Source: an uncultured Desulfosarcina sp.
Lineage (GTDB): Bacteria > Desulfobacterota > Desulfobacteria > Desulfobacterales > Desulfosarcinaceae
Direction: 5' to 3'
NCBI RefSeq assembly: GCF_963668215.1
Contig: NZ_OY764190.1
Coordinates: 3,720,001 to 3,784,000, forward strand
Length of the DNA stretch: 64,000 nucleotides
The position numbers were made by a program, and so were the translations under genes. Positions 58,493 through 64,000 of this stretch are shown piece after piece. The notes under the pieces were generated by a model. That model did not search any database. It was not told the DNA's origin and saw only the letters and a list, made by a program, of their open reading frames with translations. The first letter of the stretch is position 1, and each line of letters begins with the position of its first letter.

Positions 58493-60370
58493 ATGAGCGA
58501 CGGTAAGAGACGCATCGGAAAAACCGCATTTTCGGCCGGCGGAGCGCTGCTGGTACTGGCGATCCTGGTACTGGTGAACCTGCTGCTGGCAGGCACCAAC
58601 TTGCGCTGGGATGCCACCGAGGACAATCTCTACTCTTTGTCCGAGGGCACCCGCACCATTTTGTCCGACCTGGATCAGGACGTGGTGATCAAGGTGTTTT
58701 ACAGCAAAAACGTGGTCAACGCCCCTTCCAGCATAAAAACGTTCGCCCAGCGGGTCATCGATTTTCTCTCCGAGTACGAACACTATGGCAAGGGAAAAGT
58801 GACGGTTGAGATCTACGATCCCAAGCCCGACTCCGACGAGGAGGAGTGGGCTGTCACTTATGGCATGAAAAGCATCCAACTGCCCACCGGAGAAAATCTG
58901 TATCTGGGCCTCGTGGCCATGGCTGCCGACCGCGAGGCGGCCATCCCGTTTATCGATCCCACCAAGGAAACGCAGCTGGAGTATGATCTGACGCGCATCA
59001 TCTCCCGGGTACAGACTGCAAAGCGTCTGAAAATTGCCGTATACAGCGGGCTGCCGGTGTTCGGCCAGCCGGCCATGAACATGGGCATGATGCCCCAAGG
59101 CGGCAGCGAACCCTGGTTTTTTATCGAGGAATTGAAAAAGAGCTACGATCTGGTCCAGCTCCAGTCGAATGCCGACAGCATCGATGCCGAAACGGATCTG
59201 CTGCTGCTGTTCCATCCCAAGAACATGTCCGAGGCCATGATGTTCGCCGTGGATCAGTATGTTCTGGGCGGCGGCAACCTGATGGTTTTCGCCGACCCTC
59301 TCTCCCTCATGGACGATCCGCGCATGGGCGGTGGCGGCTCCATCCCCGAAAAGCTGTTCAAGACCTGGGGGATCTCCGTGGAAACGGGCAAGGCCGTTGC
59401 TGACTACACCTACGCCACCCGCCTGAGAAACCGGGAGAACCAGGTGGAGGAAAATCCCCTGTGGCTTTCCGCTCCAGCCTCGGCTTTCAATACGGACAAC
59501 TTGATTACCGCCAACCTCGAATCCATGCTGCTGCCGGTTGCCGGTGCCATCGACGTGCTGCCCGACAGCCCGGCCGCCGTCGAACCCCTGTTGCAGACCA
59601 GCACCAACAATACCACCGTGGATGCCTTCATGCACAACATGGATGTCGAGACCCTGCGGCGGGATTTCAAACCGTCGGGAACGGTGCGGAATCTGGCGGT
59701 GCGGATCAGCGGCTACTTTAAAACTGCTTTTCCCGATGGCAAGCCGGCTGCCTCCAATAAAGAGGGTGAGGCGTCAGCGGAAACCGACCTTGGCGAGCTT
59801 CCGGCAGTTCTCAAGGAAAGCCGGAAGGATGCGGTGATTGTCGTGGTTGCCGACAGCGACTTGCTATACGACGGCTATTATCTGAGCCGGCAGAACCTGC
59901 TGGGATTCACGATTTCCAACATCTTCAACGACAATCTCAATTTTCTGCTTAACGGCTGCGAGATGCTGACCGGCAATCCGGCCCTGATCGGCATTCGTTC
60001 GCGGGGCACTTTCGAGCGGCCCTTTACCCGGGTCCAGGAGCTGGAGCGCAAAGCCCAGGACCGCTGGCTGGACCAGGAACAGGCCCTGGTACGGCAGGTG
60101 GAAGCCACCAACGAGAAGCTGCACCTGCTGGAACAGCAGAAGGGCGCCGGCCAGCAGGCGATCCTCAGCGAGGAGCAGGAGCAGGAAATCCATCGTTTTC
60201 AGGAAGAAAAGCTCAAGATCAACAAGGAACTCAAGACGGTGCGGCGCAACCTGCGCGCGGATATCGAGCGGCTCGGCAGTACGGTCAAATTCGTCAATAT
60301 TTTTCTAGTGCCCCTGCTCATCGGCATCGGCGGAGTCGTTTACGCAATCACTCGCAGAAGAAAGGCATAG
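58493..60370 (+). CDS. GldG-type auxiliary ABC transporter protein
   Basis: A 625-residue protein anchored by an N-terminal helix (GALLVLAILVLVNLLLAG, about 18-35) and a C-terminal helix (VNIFLVPLLIGIGGVVYAI). The large periplasmic region fits the GldG/'ABC-type uncharacterised transport' domain (LSEGTRTILSDLDQDVVIKVFYSKN; LKIAVYSGLPVFG; DQYVLGGGNLMVFADP), and a coiled coil precedes the last helix (LERKAQDRWLDQEQALVRQVEATNEKLH). AAAGGAG upstream of the ATG. It works with the two preceding genes. Confidence 0.88.
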   Translation: MSDGKRRIGKTAFSAGGALLVLAILVLVNLLLAGTNLRWDATEDNLYSLSEGTRTILSDLDQDVVIKVFYSKNVVNAPSSIKTFAQRVIDFLSEYEHYGKGKVTVEIYDPKPDSDEEEWAVTYGMKSIQLPTGENLYLGLVAMAADREAAIPFIDPTKETQLEYDLTRIISRVQTAKRLKIAVYSGLPVFGQPAMNMGMMPQGGSEPWFFIEELKKSYDLVQLQSNADSIDAETDLLLLFHPKNMSEAMMFAVDQYVLGGGNLMVFADPLSLMDDPRMGGGGSIPEKLFKTWGISVETGKAVADYTYATRLRNRENQVEENPLWLSAPASAFNTDNLITANLESMLLPVAGAIDVLPDSPAAVEPLLQTSTNNTTVDAFMHNMDVETLRRDFKPSGTVRNLAVRISGYFKTAFPDGKPAASNKEGEASAETDLGELPAVLKESRKDAVIVVVADSDLLYDGYYLSRQNLLGFTISNIFNDNLNFLLNGCEMLTGNPALIGIRSRGTFERPFTRVQELERKAQDRWLDQEQALVRQVEATNEKLHLLEQQKGAGQQAILSEEQEQEIHRFQEEKLKINKELKTVRRNLRADIERLGSTVKFVNIFLVPLLIGIGGVVYAITRRRKA

Positions 60371-60373
60371 CCG

Positions 60374-61498
60374 ATGAAGGGCAAGACGTTCGCGATACTG
60401 CTGCTGGTGGCAGGCCTTCTGGTGGCCCTGGCGCTGATCCCTACGGGAAAGGACACCAAAACGACCGGGCCGAAGATGGGAGACAAACTGTTTGCCGACC
60501 TGCCGGTGAATCAGGTTGCCGAGGTGGCCATTGCCGATGCCGAGAACCGCACCACCCTAGTCAAGGGCGAGACGGTCTGGCAGGTTGAGGAGCGCAGCGG
60601 CTATCCGGCTGACTTTGACCAGCTCAGGGATACGGTGGTCAAACTGTCCCGGCTTAAAATCGGCCGCAGTTTTTCCGGTGATCCCGAAAGCCTGGTGCGG
60701 CTTTCCCTGCTGCCGCCTTCCGATCCCGACGCATCGGCCAGGGGCACCCGAATCACCCTGAAGGACGCTTCCGGAAAGACGCTCGCCGATCTGGTTTTAG
60801 GGCAGGTTCGCTCCAAGGAGGACGGCGGCAGCGGGGGGCAGTACCTGAAAAAAGCAGACGGCGACACGGTTTATCTGGTCGACGCCAGTTTCCGCTTCCT
60901 GAAGACCGCCCCGACCGAATGGCTGCAAAAGGAGATCCTGAACATCAAAGCCGATGCCGTCGCATCGGTAACCTGTTATGCCGGCGGAAGCCAGGAACCG
61001 CTTTACACGCTCATCCGATCGGAAAAGGGCAAAGACGCCGAGTTGGCGCCCGTTCCCGAGGGAAGATCCGCCGATGCAAATCGGATCGATCAGGTCATGG
61101 AGGCCCTGGCGCCGCTGACGCTGGACGATGTACAGCCGGCTGACGGCCCGTCGGCGATCGCTTCCCAGAGCACCAGGCTGGTGTACCATCTGTTTGACGG
61201 GCGGGAGATCGACATCTTTCCAACCGTAGACGGCGAAGAGAAATACAGCCTGCGGGTAGCGGCCCGGGAACCGGCGATGGCGGAAACGCCGCCGGCCATA
61301 GAGAGTCCACCGGAAGTGGAAAAGGTTGAGGAACAGAAAGAGGGAGACGCCGGAAAGGCGCAGGAAGCGGCCCCTAGAAGCGCCAAAGAGATCAACGACG
61401 CCGTTGCCCCCTGGATCTTTTCCGTCAAAAAATGGCAGTTCGACAGTTTCGTTACCCAGCCGGGGGCGCTGCTGGAAGAGGTGAAGAAAGAAGGATGA
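60374..61498 (+). CDS. DUF4340 domain-containing protein
   Basis: A 374-residue protein with an N-terminal anchor (FAILLLVAGLLVALALIP) and a repeated beta-rich DUF4340 domain (VNQVAEVAIADAENRTTLVKGETVWQVEERSGYPADFDQLRDTVVKLSRLKIGRSF; later NIKADAVASVTCYAGG). A Glu/Ala-rich insert (PPEVEKVEEQKEGDAGKAQEAA) is near the C-terminus. Regularly the last gene of Gld-type ABC operons; role unknown. It starts three bases after the GldG-like gene. Its stop TGA lies in a GGATGAGG repeat. Confidence 0.85.
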   Translation: MKGKTFAILLLVAGLLVALALIPTGKDTKTTGPKMGDKLFADLPVNQVAEVAIADAENRTTLVKGETVWQVEERSGYPADFDQLRDTVVKLSRLKIGRSFSGDPESLVRLSLLPPSDPDASARGTRITLKDASGKTLADLVLGQVRSKEDGGSGGQYLKKADGDTVYLVDASFRFLKTAPTEWLQKEILNIKADAVASVTCYAGGSQEPLYTLIRSEKGKDAELAPVPEGRSADANRIDQVMEALAPLTLDDVQPADGPSAIASQSTRLVYHLFDGREIDIFPTVDGEEKYSLRVAAREPAMAETPPAIESPPEVEKVEEQKEGDAGKAQEAAPRSAKEINDAVAPWIFSVKKWQFDSFVTQPGALLEEVKKEG

Positions 61499-61636
61499 GG
61501 GGCGAGGGAAGATGGACGAGGGATGATGGATGAGGGAAGTCGGAAGAACGATGTCCGAGGGCGGAAGGTAGATTTCAGGATTTAGGGATTCCGGGATTTA
61601 GGAATTGAGAATTAAGGAATTCGCTAAAAAAATACC
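61495..61636. repeat. GGATGAGGGACGAGGGATG and CAGGATTTAGGGATT-type repeats (family E and relatives)
   Basis: Degenerate GGATGAGG/GGACGAGG units (61492-61545) begin in the DUF4340 stop codon. They are followed by a GGAAGTCGG segment of family D and by ATTTAGGGATT/GGATTTAGGAATT units (about 61576-61620). An inverted family-E copy (CCTCATCCATCGTCCCTCGCCC) lies at 61722-61750 just after the M16 peptidase stop. Together they frame the terminator at 61642. Confidence 0.75.
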
Positions 61637-61641
61637 ATAAA

Positions 61642-61672
61642 GAAACGGCCGGGAATGATTCCCGGCCGTTTC
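61642..61672. terminator. Bidirectional intrinsic terminator between convergent operons
   Basis: A perfect 14-bp stem GAAACGGCCGGGAA / TTCCCGGCCGTTTC with a TGA loop, followed by TTTTGTT on the plus strand and preceded by an A-rich stretch that gives a weaker T-tract on the minus strand. It serves the ABC operon (plus) and the M16 peptidase gene (minus). Confidence 0.88.
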
Positions 61673-61721
61673 TTTTGTTCCTGTCGGCAGAGCAGAGATA
61701 CAGAAACCTGAGTTCCGATTC

Positions 61722-61757
61722 CTCCCTCATCCATCGTCCCTCGCCCATCCGTCCTCC
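61722..61757. repeat. Inverted family-E repeat after the M16 peptidase stop
   Basis: CCTCATCCATCGTCCCTCGC followed by CCATCCGTCCTCCG is the reverse complement of the GGATGAGGGACGAGG units at 61495. It starts within a few bases of the M16 peptidase stop codon (TAA, 61759-61761). Confidence 0.7.
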
Positions 61758-61758
61758 G

Positions 61759-64000
61759 TTATTCCTGCTGCCGGATAATAATCGCCACGGCCCGCTTTTC
61801 AGTAAGGTAGGTCGCAGCGAGCCGGTTCAACTCCTGGACAGAAACCGCTACGTAGTCGTCCAGAAAGCTTCTGGCCCATTCGATCTGTTGAGGGTGGCGG
61901 GTGGATTCGGTCATTACGCTGTTGAGCCAGTACCCGTTGGTCTGGCGATATTCCCGGATGGAGGTGAGAATCGGATCGATGGCCCGGTTCAATTCATCTT
62001 CGGAGATACCTCCGGTGGCCAGACGAGTGGCGAGAGCCTTTACTTCTTCAAGTACGGCATCCGTTTGGTCGGGGGACACGCTGATATAAGCCTGAAAAAC
62101 CCCGTAGCCGTCATAGGCCCGGCTGGCCCGGTTGAAGGCATACGGCGAGTAGGAGGCACCCAGCTTTTCCCGGATGCGCTGCCGGAGGCGCTCGGAGAAT
62201 ATGTCGGCCAAAACGGAAAGCCGCCTGGTTCGGCCGATATCCCAGAAATCTTCGGTCTGCCAGGCGGCGACGACCATGGCCTTGGGAATCTGAGTGTCTA
62301 CCGCAATGCGTTCGATTTTGCCGGTGGGCATGGCCGGCAGATCGCTGCGAACCGCATCCAACTCAGTATCCCGTCGGGGCAAAGCCCCCAGGTAGCGCCG
62401 GGCCAGATCGATCACCTGTTCGACGTCCACATCACCGACAACGGACAACTCCAGCGGCGCTTTTGTCAACTGGGGCTGGATCCATCCCCGGATATCGTCC
62501 AGGGTGATGGTATCGAGCTGTTCGGGAGTCGGCAGACCGAAACGGCTGTCGCCTCCGGCCAGAAACCGTTCCCCCTCGATTCGCATCATCCCGTCAATGG
62601 AGCGGGAGAACGACAGGTATTCCTGGCGCAGCCGTTCCCTGACCAGCTTCAAGGCATCTTCACGGAAGCCTGGATCCATCAGGTGCGCATAGAATAACTG
62701 GAACATCAGTTCCAGTTCATCGGGAACACTCTCGGCGAAAAAGCCGGAGTGGGTTTCTCGGACGCGGAAATCCACCCCGGTGCGCTTGCCGGCCAGGGCC
62801 CGCTCCAACTGGCTGGTATCCAGAGACCCCAGTCCGCTTTCGTCCATTGTAGCTTCTCCCAGCAGGGAGATGCCGGGCAGAGATTCGGGTTCCGAGGATT
62901 TCCCCCGGCCGAAAATCAGGTCGGCGAGCACTTCGTTTTTACTGTAATCGGTTTGTTTTACATTGATCCAAACGCCGTTGTCCAGACGGACCCGGGTCAC
63001 GCCCAGGTCTTCGATGGTTTCCCGAAAAGCGATGCCCCCAGTGTTTTCCGGCGGCTGCAAATAGGGGAAGACGGCTGCCGCCTGCACTTCGGGGGCGTCG
63101 ACAACGCGGGCGGCCGATGAGAGAAAAACATCGCGGATCTGTTTTTGCGGATCGCCATGGGAGGCCTTTTCCAGATCGACATTGCCGGTGACCAACACCA
63201 ACCGATGATCGCCGGGCCAGTTGCTTTTAAAGGCCCGGTGGACTTCGGCCAGGGTGACGGATGCGACCACGGGCGCCAGGTTGGCCTTTTCCTGCTGCGG
63301 TGATTGGAATACCCGATTCCGGGCAAGGTGCCGCATGATCGTTCGGGCCAGGGAGGTGCTGTTACGGGTCGGCGATTCCCGGACGGCATTGTCCAGCATG
63401 CTGAGGGTGTCTTTTTTAACCCGTTCCAGTTCCGCTTCCGTGAAGCCGTAAAGGAGGGCTCTCCGCAATTCCTGCTCCAGCGCCGCAATGGTGGCGGACC
63501 AGTTGTCGGGACTGCTGTCGGCGGAGATCTCCGCGTACCGGATGTGATCCAGGTAGGTGCCGCTGCCGATGGTGGCCGAGGTGAATGGGGCATCCGGTTT
63601 TTTCAACCGCCGATCCAGCCGGTTCTGGACAATACCGTCGGCCATTTGTTCAATCAGTTGCCGCCGTTGCAGGTCCAGCGAGTCCGGCGTCGGTTCTTCG
63701 ACGCCGACCACTTCGATGCTCACCGTCGTCCCGCCGGCTTCGGGTTCATGGTGGTAAAACGCTTCCAGGCCCTTGTGGCGAATCGTTCCCATTTCCGGCA
63801 AGGCAGGTGTTGGTGCCCGTGGAACGAATTCGGCGAATTGCTCTTCGATAAGCCGCTTGGCCAAGGGCAGAGAGAAATCTCCCACCATGACCAGCACGGC
63901 ATTGTCCGGCCGGTACCAGGCATCGTAAAAGCGTTTCAGTTTCTCGTGGTTTGCCCCTTCTATGACTGCCGTTTCTCCGATGGGCATTCGACGGGAGATC
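61759..64000 (-). CDS. M16 family metallopeptidase (5' part outside window)
   Basis: The frame is open to the right window edge, so the N-terminus with the HxxEH zinc motif is missing from view. At least 747 residues are visible. Support comes from RMPIGETAVIEGANHEKLKRFYDAWYRPDNAVLVMVGDFS (the segment after the first catalytic domain), a second M16 domain (NVKQTDYSKNEVLADLIFGRG, LELMFQLFYAHLMDP) and the C-terminal VVAAWQTEDFWDIGRTRRLSVLADIFSERLRQRIREKLGASYSPYAF (insulinase R/Y pair). It is of pitrilysin-like double-domain length, probably periplasmic. A repeat and terminator follow its stop. Confidence 0.9.
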   Translation of the reverse strand, partial: ISRRMPIGETAVIEGANHEKLKRFYDAWYRPDNAVLVMVGDFSLPLAKRLIEEQFAEFVPRAPTPALPEMGTIRHKGLEAFYHHEPEAGGTTVSIEVVGVEEPTPDSLDLQRRQLIEQMADGIVQNRLDRRLKKPDAPFTSATIGSGTYLDHIRYAEISADSSPDNWSATIAALEQELRRALLYGFTEAELERVKKDTLSMLDNAVRESPTRNSTSLARTIMRHLARNRVFQSPQQEKANLAPVVASVTLAEVHRAFKSNWPGDHRLVLVTGNVDLEKASHGDPQKQIRDVFLSSAARVVDAPEVQAAAVFPYLQPPENTGGIAFRETIEDLGVTRVRLDNGVWINVKQTDYSKNEVLADLIFGRGKSSEPESLPGISLLGEATMDESGLGSLDTSQLERALAGKRTGVDFRVRETHSGFFAESVPDELELMFQLFYAHLMDPGFREDALKLVRERLRQEYLSFSRSIDGMMRIEGERFLAGGDSRFGLPTPEQLDTITLDDIRGWIQPQLTKAPLELSVVGDVDVEQVIDLARRYLGALPRRDTELDAVRSDLPAMPTGKIERIAVDTQIPKAMVVAAWQTEDFWDIGRTRRLSVLADIFSERLRQRIREKLGASYSPYAFNRASRAYDGYGVFQAYISVSPDQTDAVLEEVKALATRLATGGISEDELNRAIDPILTSIREYRQTNGYWLNSVMTESTRHPQQIEWARSFLDDYVAVSVQELNRLAATYLTEKRAVAIIIRQQE

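Overview
The window reads as a chromosomal segment of a GC-rich, anaerobic sulfate-reducing bacterium, most likely a Desulfobacterota of the Desulfosarcina/Desulfobacteraceae type. The diagnosis rests on a complete dsrMKJOP operon (13.9-19.0 kb) and a complete Qrc-type menaquinone:cytochrome c reductase operon (50.9-56.2 kb). These are two membrane complexes of sulfate respiration. Both sit among core housekeeping genes. I see no phage, integrase, transposase, CRISPR array, rRNA or tRNA gene.

Layout. 0-6 kb: the end of a membrane GTPase, a class-IV aminotransferase, a GNAT acetyltransferase, a RelE/HigB-HigA-type toxin-antitoxin pair and a YgiQ-family radical SAM protein. 6-12 kb: a 57-residue arginine-rich small protein, an XRE-cupin regulator and a four-gene 2-oxoacid oxidoreductase operon (gamma, flavoprotein fused to ferredoxin domains, alpha, beta). 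12-20.9 kb: a PilZ protein, an IscU-like scaffold, an RsbRD-N-like protein, dsrMKJOP, a strong terminator, an Epd-type dehydrogenase and a GAF protein. 20.9-24.6 kb: a xanthine-dehydrogenase-family molybdenum hydroxylase (three subunits, minus strand). 25-27 kb: a PP-loop thiolase and rlmN. 27.3-34.1 kb: a classic translation cluster, ffh-rpsP-khpA-rimM-trmD-SPOUT methylase-rplS-rnhB-yraN-rsmI, followed by a phosphopantetheinyl transferase. 34-39 kb: a beta-CASP nuclease, then proline dehydrogenase with its adjacent sigma-54 activator. 39-46.6 kb: mixed metabolic and regulatory genes, including a response regulator with a degenerate AAA+ domain and a B12-radical SAM protein, plus a divergent LysE exporter/Lrp regulator pair. 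46.7-50 kb: cysE-cysK and murA. 50-56 kb: the qrc operon with two extra small genes. 56.7-61.5 kb: a Gld-type ABC exporter operon. 61.8-64 kb: an M16 peptidase running off the window.

How it works together: electrons from periplasmic hydrogenases or formate dehydrogenases would enter the menaquinone pool through Qrc. DsrMKJOP would link that pool to cytoplasmic sulfite reduction through the DsrC disulfide. 2-Oxoacid oxidation, amino-acid export and proline oxidation supply or balance carbon and electrons. cysE-cysK uses the sulfide for cysteine.

The least expected signals are non-coding. Several families of imperfect palindromic intergenic repeats lie at gene 3' ends and often contribute the stop codon itself. 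A matching pair of 16-bp palindromes frames a self-contained sigma-54 proline-dehydrogenase circuit. Palindromes also overlap the promoters of cysE, the PP-loop gene and qrc.
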